The notes under the pieces were generated by a model, which saw nothing but the letters and a program-made list of their open reading frames with translations, had not been told where the DNA came from and did not search any database. Positions 54,425-62,997 of a DNA stretch of 64,000 bases are shown here, piece by piece. The DNA is taken from positions 620,001-684,000 of the forward strand of contig NZ_CP048814.1 of the NCBI RefSeq assembly GCF_014217785.1. The letters are read 5' to 3'. This stretch comes from Rhodococcus triatomae. GTDB lineage: Bacteria; Actinomycetota; Actinomycetes; Mycobacteriales; Mycobacteriaceae. Position 1 is the stretch's first letter. Each line of letters opens with the position of its first letter. The translations under genes and the position numbers were made by a program.

Positions 54425-55438
54425 ATGTCCGACAGGTCACCGTCCAGTGCGTCGTCCCTCGGCGACGGGATCTACCAGATTCCGGTGCCCATCACGGGCA
54501 ATCCGCTCGGACACACCCTGGTCTACGCCCTGGAATCGCCCGGCGGCCTGGTCCTCGTCGACGCCGGGTGGGACGACGACAACGGGTGGGACGGCCTCGT
54601 CCGCGGACTCGAGGACATCGGGCACTCGGTCGGAGACGTCGAGGGAGTCGTCCTCACCCACTTCCACCCCGACCACACCGGCCTGTGCGGGCGGGTGCGG
54701 GATGCGTCCGGCGCATGGATCGCGATGCACGGCGACGACTACGACATGTTCGAGAAGATGGTCGAACCCCACGATCGCGGCTGGCTGGACGTCCAGCGGG
54801 CCAACCTCGCCGCGGCGGGAGCGAGCCCCACGGATCTCGACGCCTTCGAGGAGTCCTCCCGCGGCGGGACGCCCACCGGTGCCCACTCCCGACCGGACCG
54901 GGTACTCGGCGACGACGAGGTGATCCCGCTCGCGGGCCGGAACCTGCGCGCCGTCTACACACCGGGACATACACCCGGTCACGTCTGCTTCTACCTCGAA
55001 GACGTGGACACGATGTTCACCGGCGACCACGTCCTGCAGAAGACCACACCGCACGTGGGGAACTTCGTCTATCCCCTCGACGAGCGGGATGCTCTCGCGG
55101 ACTTCCTGGAATCGCTGCGGCGCGTGCAGAAGATGGACGTCACCCGAGGCCTCGGTGCGCACGGTCTGCCGATCGAGGACGTCGCGGGACGCACCGGTGA
55201 CCTCATCGATCATCACGAGGAGCGGCTGGCCCACCTGGTCGGCGCCTTCTCGGACGACGAACTCACCGTGTGGCAGGTGGCCGCGCGGATGAAGTGGTAC
55301 CGGCCGTGGGACGCGATCTCCCCACTCGGCAAGACGATGGCCCTCTCCGAGGGCGCAGCGCACCTCCGCCACCTGGTCGCCCGCGGGCAGGTGGCACAGG
55401 TGCCCGGCAGCGATCCGGCCCGTTTCGTGCGGACCTGA
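54425..55438 (+). CDS. metallo-beta-lactamase-fold hydrolase
   Basis: 337 residues, ATG 54425 with CGAGG upstream. Metal ligands in THFHPDHTG (HxHxDH), TPGHTPGH and MFTGDHVL, and a C-terminal helical domain as in LACTB2/glyoxalase II-like proteins. Hydrolyses thioesters, lactones or similar. Last gene of the plus-strand unit with the glycosyltransferase, YceI protein and hydroxylase; stops 7 bp before the convergent MmpS-like gene end. Confidence 0.85.
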   Translation: MSDRSPSSASSLGDGIYQIPVPITGNPLGHTLVYALESPGGLVLVDAGWDDDNGWDGLVRGLEDIGHSVGDVEGVVLTHFHPDHTGLCGRVRDASGAWIAMHGDDYDMFEKMVEPHDRGWLDVQRANLAAAGASPTDLDAFEESSRGGTPTGAHSRPDRVLGDDEVIPLAGRNLRAVYTPGHTPGHVCFYLEDVDTMFTGDHVLQKTTPHVGNFVYPLDERDALADFLESLRRVQKMDVTRGLGAHGLPIEDVAGRTGDLIDHHEERLAHLVGAFSDDELTVWQVAARMKWYRPWDAISPLGKTMALSEGAAHLRHLVARGQVAQVPGSDPARFVRT

Positions 55439-55444
55439 CGTCGA

Positions 55445-55924
55445 TCAGAAGCGTGATCGGGCCCGTACGGAGCAGTAGGGTGCGGACGTCCCGGTGCTCG
55501 TCTCTTCCTCGTACAGCTCGCCTTCGACGAAGATCCGACAGGTGATGCCCGATGCGTCGAAGCCCTCGATCGGCGCGACTCTCAGCGTGATCCCGTTCGT
55601 TCCGTCCGGAACCTCGGTGTCGTGTACCCAGGGCAGCCGGGGGACGGCCTGGGTGACACTGCCGAGACCGGCGGCGCCGTAGGTGATCTCGACCGGCGCT
55701 GCGAAACCACCGCCGTCGACCTCGAAGCGGACGGCGTGATGCGCTGCCCGACCGTCGATGTGGAGGGAAATCGCCACGGTGACCGCGAGGACCACCGACC
55801 ACACCGCTGCCGCGACGTAGAAGATCGCGAGCTTGGAACGTCGCCGACGAGGGGGTGCGGCCGGAAGCTGTGGAGCCGTTCCTGGATACGCAGGCACGTA
55901 CGGCGGCTGCCGGGAGCCGGTCAC
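55445..55924 (-). CDS. MmpS-like transport accessory protein
   Basis: 159 residues. Pro/Arg-rich cytoplasmic N-terminus, one membrane helix (IFYVAAAVWSVVLAVTVAIS), and an extracytoplasmic beta domain with the MmpS pattern: VRFEVDGGGFAAPVEITYG, RLPWVHDTEV, then ITCRIFVEGELYEEE and a late cysteine. MmpS proteins partner MmpL lipid exporters in mycolate actinobacteria; no mmpL gene is present here. GTG start overlaps the stop of the upstream proline-rich protein. Confidence 0.72.
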   Translation of the reverse strand: MTGSRQPPYVPAYPGTAPQLPAAPPRRRRSKLAIFYVAAAVWSVVLAVTVAISLHIDGRAAHHAVRFEVDGGGFAAPVEITYGAAGLGSVTQAVPRLPWVHDTEVPDGTNGITLRVAPIEGFDASGITCRIFVEGELYEEETSTGTSAPYCSVRARSRF

Positions 55925-56253
55925 CGTCCCTGCCCCGCCGCGAGGCCGAATCCCAGGTGCTCGGCCTTCTCGTACACGGTCCGCTCGGTGGTCGCGACAT
56001 GGATCGCATAGCCGACGGTGAGGAGCGTGGCGAAGGCAAGACCCAGCGACAGCACGGTGACGGCGACGCCGTGTGCGATCTTGTTCCCGATACTCCGCCC
56101 GGTTCGTTGCGGGGGAACTCCGACGAACCCGGTCGGCGGCGGGCCACCGAAGTGCGCAGGCGCGGCCTGTGCGAATGTGCCGGGCGGCGGAGGAAAGTAG
56201 CCGCCCTGCAGCTGCTGTGGATACACGGGGGTGAGTCCTGCTTTCCGCTCCAA
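55921..56253 (-). CDS. proline-rich single-helix membrane protein
   Basis: 110 residues. N-terminal Pro/Gly-rich half (GGYFPPPPGTFAQAAPA), then one hydrophobic helix (VAVTVLSLGLAFATLLTVGY). No catalytic motif. Coupled to the MmpS-like gene by overlapping stop/start and directly downstream of a DUF3558 lipoprotein gene. Unknown function; likely part of an envelope complex. Confidence 0.7.
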   Translation of the reverse strand: MERKAGLTPVYPQQLQGGYFPPPPGTFAQAAPAHFGGPPPTGFVGVPPQRTGRSIGNKIAHGVAVTVLSLGLAFATLLTVGYAIHVATTERTVYEKAEHLGFGLAAGQGR

Positions 56254-56255
56254 GG

Positions 56256-56792
56256 TCAGAGATGCTCGGGGAAGTACGGGGCCAGATCCTCAGCGACCTG
56301 CAGGGCCAACGAGCAAGCTTGGTCGGCCGTCTCGATATCGCTCTGTTGGTATCCGACCATTACTTCCAATACACCGTGCTCGATCTCGACAGACGCCAGA
56401 CACTGCAACCCGCGTGGATAGTCATGGACCACTGCTCGATGGCCGGCAATATCAGCCTCGTCACTCACGGTGAAACGGGAGTCACCTTCCACCTCGGACA
56501 GCGACAGCCCGTTGAATGACACCGATACCATCGAGTACGGGTCTCGAGAAATGTAGGCGCATGTCCGCCGCTGGAACGGCTCTTCACGGTCGTCGTAGCG
56601 TTCCGCCGAGGATCCATCGATCCCCGCAGTCGACAATGCCTCAGGGCCGAATACATCGCACGGATGCGACGTCAAACTCTCCTCGATCTCGGGTGGCTTC
56701 TCATCCTGCGATGTCCCGCACGCCGCCAACGAAGTACCGATGGCCACCACAGCCATCATGGCACCGAACGAACGAACGGCTGTCGCTCCCAT
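56256..56792 (-). CDS. DUF3558-family lipoprotein, copy 1
   Basis: 178 residues; signal with lipobox LAAC (Cys25), then HPCDVFGPEAL, RRTCAYISRD and LQCLASVEIEHGVLEVMVGY. Paralogue of the 57387-57926 product: large parts are identical, and both end AEDLAPYFPEHL. The ATG overlaps the stop of the small helical gene upstream by one base. Envelope protein of unknown function in a duplicated gene pair. Confidence 0.82.
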   Translation of the reverse strand: MGATAVRSFGAMMAVVAIGTSLAACGTSQDEKPPEIEESLTSHPCDVFGPEALSTAGIDGSSAERYDDREEPFQRRTCAYISRDPYSMVSVSFNGLSLSEVEGDSRFTVSDEADIAGHRAVVHDYPRGLQCLASVEIEHGVLEVMVGYQQSDIETADQACSLALQVAEDLAPYFPEHL

Positions 56793-57238
56793 CAGAGATC
56801 GCCCCCTACGCTGCCGAGGTTGTCCACGGTGATACCCTCCTGCTCCTCGTACGCACGCAGTACACCCTCGAAGGTCGATTTCATGTCCCTGGCGAAGCTC
56901 TGGTGAGCACGAAACAGACCCAAAGCTGAGCTTTCAAATGCAATCTGCCCTCCGCCGAGGGCCTTGTCATTGAATTTTTCCATCAACAGCTGTGCAGACT
57001 CCAAGTCCGCCTCGCCTATTCCCAAGGAGTCCACTCGCAGCTCGTGTCGGGCCCGCTCGGCGAAACGCCCCATCGCATCGGCGTGGTCCTGACACAGCTG
57101 AATGCACCGCCGCAGCCCGTCCGGATCGACGCTGAGCGGCCCACCGCTCAACGCGGAATCGAGCACCGGCTTCCACGAACTCGCCAGCGGATTCTCCGTG
57201 CCCGGCGCTGCCGGCTGCTGATCTTCCGGACCGCTCAT
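56792..57238 (-). CDS. small T7SS/WXG-type helical protein, copy 1
   Basis: 148 residues from ATG 57238. Proline-rich N-terminus, then helices (LRRCIQLCQDHADAMGRFAE; LLMEKFNDKALGGGQIAFES) and the end DMKSTFEGVLRAYEEQEGIT. Paralogue of the product at 57923-58369; the first 45 or so residues are almost identical. The pairing with a DUF3558 lipoprotein repeats the organisation at 17385-18319. Probably ESX-associated; exact role unknown. Confidence 0.72.
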   Translation of the reverse strand: MSGPEDQQPAAPGTENPLASSWKPVLDSALSGGPLSVDPDGLRRCIQLCQDHADAMGRFAERARHELRVDSLGIGEADLESAQLLMEKFNDKALGGGQIAFESSALGLFRAHQSFARDMKSTFEGVLRAYEEQEGITVDNLGSVGGDL

Positions 57239-57293
57239 GACCGTCCTCCTCGCTCGGGCTCTGCCCATACACGCCCGCTACCAACGTATTTCC

Positions 57294-57376
57294 CTACCAT
57301 CGCTGCTCCGCCATCTCCCGCTGCACGCGGATGCCACGCCGCAGGGTGTCCGCCAGAGTGTCGACGAGCACCCGCG
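57294..57376 (-). pseudogene. remnant of the 3' end of the EspG-like gene
   Basis: Minus strand encodes RVLVDTLADTLRRGIRVQRE then MAEQRW and a stop; the intact EspG-like protein ends RVLVDTLSTTLRRGIRVQRE then MAEQRW. The fragment was carried along when the lipoprotein/helical pair was duplicated and shows which gene lay next to the duplicated block. Confidence 0.8.
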
Positions 57377-57386
57377 GTACAGCGGG

Positions 57387-57926
57387 TCAGAGATGCTCGG
57401 GGAAGTACGGGGCCAGATCCTCAGCGACCTGCAGCGCAAACGAGCACGCCTCCTCGGGCGTCTCCATGCCGATCGCCTTGTACCCGACCATCACCTCGAG
57501 CACGCCCGGGTCGATCTCCACCGATGCCAGGCACTGCACCCCGCCGGGGAAATCGTGGACCAACGCGCGGTGCCCGGCTACCTCGACATCCTCCACGAGG
57601 GTGAACCGCTCGTCGCTCTCCACGTCGGCGAGCGGCATGCCGTTGAACGAGACCAACGCTCTCTTGTGCGACTCGCCGGCGTAGTACGAGCACGCACGAC
57701 GTTGGAACGGCTCCTCACGATCGTCGTATCGCTCCGACTCAGAGGGGTCGAAACCAGCGGCCGACAACGCGTCCGGTCCGAACACATCACACGGGTGAGA
57801 GGTGAGACTCGCCTGCGGCTCGGGCACATCCTCGCCCTGCGATGCCCCGCATGCCGCGGATGAAGTTCCGATCGCGACCACGGCCATCACCACGCCGAAC
57901 GAACGGATCGTCTTGAAGTTCGTCAC
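57387..57926 (-). CDS. DUF3558-family lipoprotein, copy 2
   Basis: 179 residues; lipobox SAAC (Cys26), HPCDVFGPDAL, RRACSYYAGES and the shared end AEDLAPYFPEHL. About two-thirds identical to copy 1 by eye, with most change in the central loop regions. The start overlaps the stop of the upstream helical gene (ATGA-type). Envelope lipoprotein of unknown function. Confidence 0.82.
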   Translation of the reverse strand: MTNFKTIRSFGVVMAVVAIGTSSAACGASQGEDVPEPQASLTSHPCDVFGPDALSAAGFDPSESERYDDREEPFQRRACSYYAGESHKRALVSFNGMPLADVESDERFTLVEDVEVAGHRALVHDFPGGVQCLASVEIDPGVLEVMVGYKAIGMETPEEACSFALQVAEDLAPYFPEHL

Positions 57927-58369
57927 AGGTCGCCACCCGCGCTGCCAAGGTTGTCCACCGTTATCCCTTCCTGCTCCTCGTACGCGCGCAGTACACCCTC
58001 GAAGGTCGACTTCATATCGAGCGCAAACGCCTCGTGGGCGCGGAACATACCGACCGCGGAACTGCCGAAAGGGATCTTCCCGCCACCGACCGCCTTGTCA
58101 TTGAACTTCTCCACCAGCAGACGGGCCGAGTCCAGATCAGCCTCCCCGATACCCAATGCATCCACTCTCAGTTCATCTCTCGCACGCTCCGCGCAGTCGC
58201 CCATCTCTTTGGCGTGGTCCTGACACAGCTGAATGCACCGCCGCAACCCCTCAGGATCGACACTGAGCGGTCCACCGCTCAACGCGGAATCGAGCACCGG
58301 CTTCCACGAACTCGCCAGCGGATTCTCCGTGCCCGGCGCTGCCGGCTGCTGATCTTCCGGACCGCTCAT
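57923..58369 (-). CDS. small T7SS/WXG-type helical protein, copy 2
   Basis: 148 residues from ATG 58369. Same layout as copy 1 (LRRCIQLCQDHAKEMGDCAE; DMKSTFEGVLRAYEEQEGIT). Substitutions cluster in the middle; the N-terminal third and the upstream leader are almost unchanged. Lies directly downstream of the EspG-like gene on the same strand, so likely co-transcribed with the ESX accessory genes. Confidence 0.72.
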   Translation of the reverse strand: MSGPEDQQPAAPGTENPLASSWKPVLDSALSGGPLSVDPEGLRRCIQLCQDHAKEMGDCAERARDELRVDALGIGEADLDSARLLVEKFNDKAVGGGKIPFGSSAVGMFRAHEAFALDMKSTFEGVLRAYEEQEGITVDNLGSAGGDL

Positions 58370-58424
58370 GACCGTCCTCCTCGCTCGGGCTCTGCCCATA
58401 CACGCCCGCTACCAACGTATTTCC

Positions 58425-59180
58425 CTACCACCGCTGCTCCGCCATCTCCCGCTGCACGCGGATACCGCGCCGCAGAGTCGTCGACAGGGTGTCGACGAGC
58501 ACCCGCGGCCCGGCCGGGACCGCAGCATGCGGATCGCTCGGGCCGATCATGTAGCGGCCGTCACCGGCGAGGTCGAACCACCGGATCATCGCGAGGTCGG
58601 CGCGGGTGTGCCGCGGCCCCCGGAACACCCGGATCGTCCCGCGCCCGGCGTACCCGGCCCGCACTGCGTCCTCGAACCGAGGAGCGGCGGGGACGGAACC
58701 CGCGCTCTGCAGGACGCTTCCGGAGAAGTGGTCCGGTTCGGGTTCGTCGTTGCGGGCGAACGTTTTCGAGCCTCCGGCGTTCTGGGGAATCACACCGATC
58801 AGCAACGGCGCGAGATCGTCGGTGATGCCGGCGCCCAGCACCACGTCCCCGCCCACCTCGGGATTCGAACCCGGCAGCTGCACGGCGACCGCGGACCATC
58901 GCTGCACCTGTGCACCGATGATGCGCAGCGGACGCTCGTCGACGGTCTCACCCGAAATCTCCACGTACACCTCGGGGTCGGCCAGCACCCGTACTGCGTC
59001 CCGGACTCCTTCGCGTTCCTCGACGGCGAATGCGGCGCGGATCGCCTCCTGCTCACGCTCGTGTGCATCGTGGGTACGAGCCGACCCGACGAGAGAGAAC
59101 GGAAGCGGCGATCGGTCCTGGCCCGCACCGTGCCACAGAGCACCGAACTGGTCGCCGCGGATCTGCCAGTTGCGGATCAT
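58425..59180 (-). CDS. EspG-like ESX secretion-associated protein
   Basis: 251 residues, soluble. Start MIRNWQIRGDQFGALWHGAG and the following FSLVGSARTHDAHEREQEAI fit the EspG family, whose members are cytosolic chaperones that bind PPE proteins before ESX export. The gene overlaps the stop of the PPE-like gene (59177-60346) by 4 bp, the expected chaperone-substrate neighbourhood. The core ESX apparatus is not in the window. Confidence 0.75.
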   Translation of the reverse strand: MIRNWQIRGDQFGALWHGAGQDRSPLPFSLVGSARTHDAHEREQEAIRAAFAVEEREGVRDAVRVLADPEVYVEISGETVDERPLRIIGAQVQRWSAVAVQLPGSNPEVGGDVVLGAGITDDLAPLLIGVIPQNAGGSKTFARNDEPEPDHFSGSVLQSAGSVPAAPRFEDAVRAGYAGRGTIRVFRGPRHTRADLAMIRWFDLAGDGRYMIGPSDPHAAVPAGPRVLVDTLSTTLRRGIRVQREMAEQRW

Positions 59181-60346
59181 GCGCCGATCACCGGCGGCAC
59201 AGTGGTCGGTAGCTTGCCGATCAGTTCGTTGCCGTTGTCCAGGGTGACGAGGTAGTCGGGCGTCTTGTGTTCCTTGTCGTCACTGCCGCCGCCCCTCGCT
59301 CCGGGCGCACCCATCATTCCGCCCATCCCGCCGCCCATTCCCCGGCCCGGTGCCGCGCCCATCGCGCCGGGCCGAGCGCCCGACGCCGGCGCGGTGCCGC
59401 CCGCGCCGGGCTGCCCGCCGGGGACGCCGCCGAGCAGGCCACCTCCACCGAGCCCACCACCGGCCCCACCGGTTCCGGCAGCACCGAGTCCACCGCCGCC
59501 GCCTCCGCCGGAGGGACGGAAGCCATCCGCGCCGATGCCTGCACCCGGTCCGCCCCCGAGCGGCGCACCGGCGGATGCGGCAGCCGTCGATGCGGGATCG
59601 CCGCCGAGTTGCGGCGCCGTGGACGGATCGAGACCGGAGACGCCGGAGTCCGTCGGCGACGGTCCCGACGGGTCCACTCCCGTGCCCACGTCCCCGGAGA
59701 TATCGCCGGTGGGATCGACCGGCACTCCGCCGGAACCCCCACCCGAAGTTCCCCCGGATCCACCACCCGTCCCACCCGTGAACGGTCGGCCCCGCGGGTC
59801 CGCACCCGGGTCCGGCGGTTCGACGACGTCCTTCAACGGCGGGAACACCGGCACCGATCCGTCGGTGCCTTTCACGCCGGGGGGATAGATCGTGTTGATC
59901 GCCTCCAGCGCCTCGTCGCGCCTGCGGTAGTACTCGTCATCGCTGTCGGTCTTCCACGGGGTGATCTTGTCCCACCAGGTGAGCGGCATGACCTCGGGCA
60001 CGGCGCCGCCCTTGAGCGACGAGGCCGCCTGGTAGATCGGGTCCAGCGAGAGCGCGACCCCGTCGAGCTGCGTGGACACGGCCTCCGCCGACCTGGAGTA
60101 ATTCGCCGTCTTCTGGTCCGCGGCACTCGCCGCGTCGCCCTGCCAGGAGGCCGCGATCTCGCGGCGGACCGCGTCGGCGAACTCGACGATCTTCGTGTTC
60201 GCCTCCGCCCCGAGCGCCCGCCACGTGCGCTGCACCTGTTCGACGGTCCCCGGGTTCATCGATTGGGCCAGATCACGCAGCTGTTCCAGGCTCCACTCCG
60301 AGCCGTCGAAGCGCTCCACGTCCTGGACATAGATCGGTTCTGTCAT
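59177..60346 (-). CDS. PPE-like ESX substrate with Gly/Pro-rich tail
   Basis: 389 residues from ATG 60346. The N-terminal about 150 residues are a helical PPE/WXG-type domain (WRALGAEANTKIVEFADAVR then REIAASWQGDAASAADQ). The second half is low-complexity Gly/Pro/Ser/Ala sequence, including a run of eight glycines, then a short hydrophilic end (DYLVTLDNGNELIGKLP). An N-terminal PPE tripeptide is not seen, so it belongs to the divergent rhodococcal-type group. Partnered with the EspG-like gene by 4-bp overlap. No PE gene is adjacent. Confidence 0.72.
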   Translation of the reverse strand: MTEPIYVQDVERFDGSEWSLEQLRDLAQSMNPGTVEQVQRTWRALGAEANTKIVEFADAVRREIAASWQGDAASAADQKTANYSRSAEAVSTQLDGVALSLDPIYQAASSLKGGAVPEVMPLTWWDKITPWKTDSDDEYYRRRDEALEAINTIYPPGVKGTDGSVPVFPPLKDVVEPPDPGADPRGRPFTGGTGGGSGGTSGGGSGGVPVDPTGDISGDVGTGVDPSGPSPTDSGVSGLDPSTAPQLGGDPASTAAASAGAPLGGGPGAGIGADGFRPSGGGGGGGLGAAGTGGAGGGLGGGGLLGGVPGGQPGAGGTAPASGARPGAMGAAPGRGMGGGMGGMMGAPGARGGGSDDKEHKTPDYLVTLDNGNELIGKLPTTVPPVIGA

Positions 60347-60440
60347 GAGGTCCCCCCTCGGCGAGAAAAGTCGCAGCGCTCGAAGTATATGACGCGCTGA
60401 CACCCTAACCGGTTCCCATCGGCCCGAGCCCGGCGACCGC

Positions 60441-62282
60441 TCAACGATTCCGCTCGAGCCCCGCGATCAACGACGCCGCATCGAACGGTCCGGTGTGCCG
60501 CATCGGATCCTGCCCGGGCCCGCCCAGGTAGAAGGTGGGGGTCATCCCGATCTCGCTGGTGCGGGCATCGAGGACGTCGTCGTCGACGCGCAGACCGTAC
60601 TCGTCGGTCCGCAGATCCTTCTCGAATCTGTCCAGGTCCAGACCGAGTGCCTCGGCATACCGGTAGATGTCGTCCTCGCCGAGTGCGTCGCTGTGCCGGA
60701 ACAGCAGGTCGTGCATCTCCCAGAACCGGCCCTGGGCTCCGGCAGCCTCGCTCGCCTCCGCCGCATAGCGGGCCGACGGATGCTCCTGTTCCTTCGGCAG
60801 GTGCCGGAAGACGTAGCGCAGCGACGGACCGAAGTGCTCGAACACCTCCCGCAGACTGCCCGTGGCCTTGCTGCAGAAGGGGCACTCGAAGTCGCCGTAC
60901 TCGACGAGCGTCAGCGGTGCGTCGACCGGGCCGCGAATGTGGTCCCGCGCCGGGTCCACCGGACGCAGCAGATGGGTGCCCGCCGGCTCGGTCGGCGGAG
61001 TGCGCCAGTCCGAGATCCGGAAGATGGCCCAGCCCGACAGGGTCGCGAGTATCGCCGCGAACAGAACCCCGACCCGGGCCTCGTTGGCGAGCAGAGGGGA
61101 CTCGATCGCGAGATCGACGATGAACAACGAGATCGTGAACCCGATGCCGGCGAGGGCCGCGCCTCCGGCCACATGAGCGAACGGCAGGCCCGGCGGCACG
61201 CTCGCCGGCTGTAGCCGGCGCATCAGCCACGTCGCTCCCGTGATCCCGACGAACTTTCCCACCACCAATCCCAGCACCACCCCCCAGGTGAGCGGAGACG
61301 AGATCGCCTGGCGCAGAGTCTGTCCGGACAACTCCACTCCCGCGTTCGCCAGCGCGAAGATCGGCACCACCAGATATGCGGTGTAGGGCTGATAGAACCG
61401 CAACAGCCGGTCGTTCATCGACACCGCCCGCAGCACCCCGAGTTGTGCGGCGCGTGCATGATCGGAGCTGGGTGATTGCCGGAACGCCCGGGCCAGCGCA
61501 CCAGCCTGCTCGACCTCGCTGCGGCGCGGCGCGTACACCGGGAGGATCAGCGCGATCAACACACCGACGAGGGTGGGATGTACGCCCGACTCGAAGAACG
61601 CCACCCAGGTGGCGGCGGCCACCACGAAGTACGCGACCCCACGCCACACCTCGAGCCGCCGCAACTGCATGATCACGAGTAGTCCGAGTCCGCCGAGCAT
61701 CAGAAACCCGAACGACAGGTCCTCGGTGTAGAAGACGGCGATGATGGTGAGCGCCCCGATGTCGTCGGCGACCGCGAGGGTGAGCACGAAGACCCGCAGC
61801 CGCGCTGCGTTCTTCGGGCCGACCAGGGCCAGCGCACCGAGCACGAAGGCGGTGTCGGTCGACACGACGACGCCCCACGCCCGTGCTTCCTCTCCGGTCG
61901 GATTCAGAAGCAGGAACACCAGCGCGGGCAGCGCGAGCCCGGCCGCCGCGGCCACGAGCGGCACCGCGGCCCGGCTCCGGTCGGTGAGCTCTCCGATCGC
62001 CAGTTCCCGCTTGACCTCGAGACCGACGACGAAGAAGAACAGCGTCATCAACGCGTCGTTGACCCAGTGCTTGACGTCGAGGGTGATGCCGTAGTCGCCG
62101 ATCTGCACCGACACGGGGGTGTGCCAGAACGTCGCGTACGAATCCCCGATGTTCGCCCAGAGAAGGGCGAGTGCCGTCGCCGCGAGCAGGAATCCCGCCG
62201 CCAACTTGTCGTCGCCGGTGTCGTCGCGCAGTACCGCGAGCCGCATCGACGCCCGGCGCAGCCGGGATTGCTCGGCGACCAT
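60441..62282 (-). CDS. nhaA: NhaA Na+/H+ antiporter fused to a DsbA/thioredoxin domain
   Basis: 613 residues. Residues 1 to about 430 are Nha[38 protein letters not shown] and the ion-binding Asp pair in [12 protein letters not shown]. The last about 170 residues form a DsbA-like thioredoxin fold with active site CPFC (about 467-470) and cis-Pro region [10 protein letters not shown]. The NhaA-thioredoxin fusion is known in actinobacteria. ATG 62282 after GGAGAGGAGTTCG. Maintains sodium/pH homeostasis; the redox domain's job is unknown. Divergent from the VOC gene. Confidence 0.93.
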   Translation of the reverse strand: MVAEQSRLRRASMRLAVLRDDTGDDKLAAGFLLAATALALLWANIGDSYATFWHTPVSVQIGDYGITLDVKHWVNDALMTLFFFVVGLEVKRELAIGELTDRSRAAVPLVAAAAGLALPALVFLLLNPTGEEARAWGVVVSTDTAFVLGALALVGPKNAARLRVFVLTLAVADDIGALTIIAVFYTEDLSFGFLMLGGLGLLVIMQLRRLEVWRGVAYFVVAAATWVAFFESGVHPTLVGVLIALILPVYAPRRSEVEQAGALARAFRQSPSSDHARAAQLGVLRAVSMNDRLLRFYQPYTAYLVVPIFALANAGVELSGQTLRQAISSPLTWGVVLGLVVGKFVGITGATWLMRRLQPASVPPGLPFAHVAGGAALAGIGFTISLFIVDLAIESPLLANEARVGVLFAAILATLSGWAIFRISDWRTPPTEPAGTHLLRPVDPARDHIRGPVDAPLTLVEYGDFECPFCSKATGSLREVFEHFGPSLRYVFRHLPKEQEHPSARYAAEASEAAGAQGRFWEMHDLLFRHSDALGEDDIYRYAEALGLDLDRFEKDLRTDEYGLRVDDDVLDARTSEIGMTPTFYLGGPGQDPMRHTGPFDAASLIAGLERNR

Positions 62283-62397
62283 CGAACTCCTCTCCCGAAC
62301 TCGACGTTCGCTCAGCGTAACCATCCGGAGAGCCCGCGCCCGGGAGTACCGTCGGGAGGCGACGGACGTCACGCGACCGCACATGAAGGAGCGGACC

Positions 62398-62769
62398 ATG
62401 GCAGGCGAACTGTCCTTCTTCGAACTCGGCGTCGGCGACCCGGCCCAGGGCCGGGAGTTCTACCGGTCGCTGTTCGGCTGGTCGTTCGAGCCCAGCCCCG
62501 GCGGTGACGGATTCGTCGTGGACACCCCCAACATTCCCGGCGGCATGCACGGCGGGGATGCGGGCGGTGGCCCGTATCTGTTCTTCGCGGTCGACGATCT
62601 CGACGCGGCCGTGGCCCGCGTCCGCGAACTCGGCGGCAGCATCGAATCGCTCGGCGACGACCACGTGGAGGACGACCCCGACACCGTCCCGCGGTTCGGC
62701 CGATTCCGGCTGTGCCGAGACGATCAGGGCTCACCGTTCGGCCTGCACCAACGGCCCTCGGCCGACTGA
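62398..62769 (+). CDS. VOC-superfamily (glyoxalase/bleomycin-resistance fold) protein
   Basis: 123 residues, one pair of beta-alpha-beta-beta-beta modules: [20 protein letters not shown] in the first half, [20 protein letters not shown] in the second, and a closing [17 protein letters not shown]. Common single-domain VOC protein with no assigned substrate. ATG 62398 follows GAAGGAGCGGACC. Confidence 0.85.
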   Translation: MAGELSFFELGVGDPAQGREFYRSLFGWSFEPSPGGDGFVVDTPNIPGGMHGGDAGGGPYLFFAVDDLDAAVARVRELGGSIESLGDDHVEDDPDTVPRFGRFRLCRDDQGSPFGLHQRPSAD

Positions 62770-62997
62770 CGAACACGCCGGGAGAGCCGCTGCTCACACC
62801 CCGCGACGACCTACCGTGAGCCGGGAGTACCCTCTGTCGAGTGTTGTTCCTGACCTGTCGGCGCTACGTCGACCTTCGCCTCCAGGCGAGCGCGATCTGT
62901 CCGCGCTCGGCCTGATCGTCGGCAACACCCTTCCCCCTCACTTCACTTCCTTCGGCCGCGCCCGTCTGCCGTGCGCCGCCGCGCGAAAGGTACACCC

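Larger units (their letters stand above)
56256..57376 (-). repeat. tandem duplication, unit 1
   Basis: Aligns with 57387-58508 at a constant offset of 1,131 bp. Divergent through the lipoprotein and gene 3' halves, but nearly base-identical over 57131-57330 (5' end of the helical gene and its leader). At 57239-57380 it keeps a remnant of the end of the EspG-like gene. Confidence 0.85.
57387..58508 (-). repeat. tandem duplication, unit 2
   Basis: Second unit of the 1,131-bp tandem duplication; contains lipoprotein copy 2, helical protein copy 2 and the true 3' end of the EspG-like gene. Confidence 0.85.

Noticed and set aside
58859-58874. tRNA T-arm-like sequence CGGGATTCGAACCCGG
   Set aside because: It lies inside the EspG-like coding sequence; no acceptor, D or anticodon arm is found around it.
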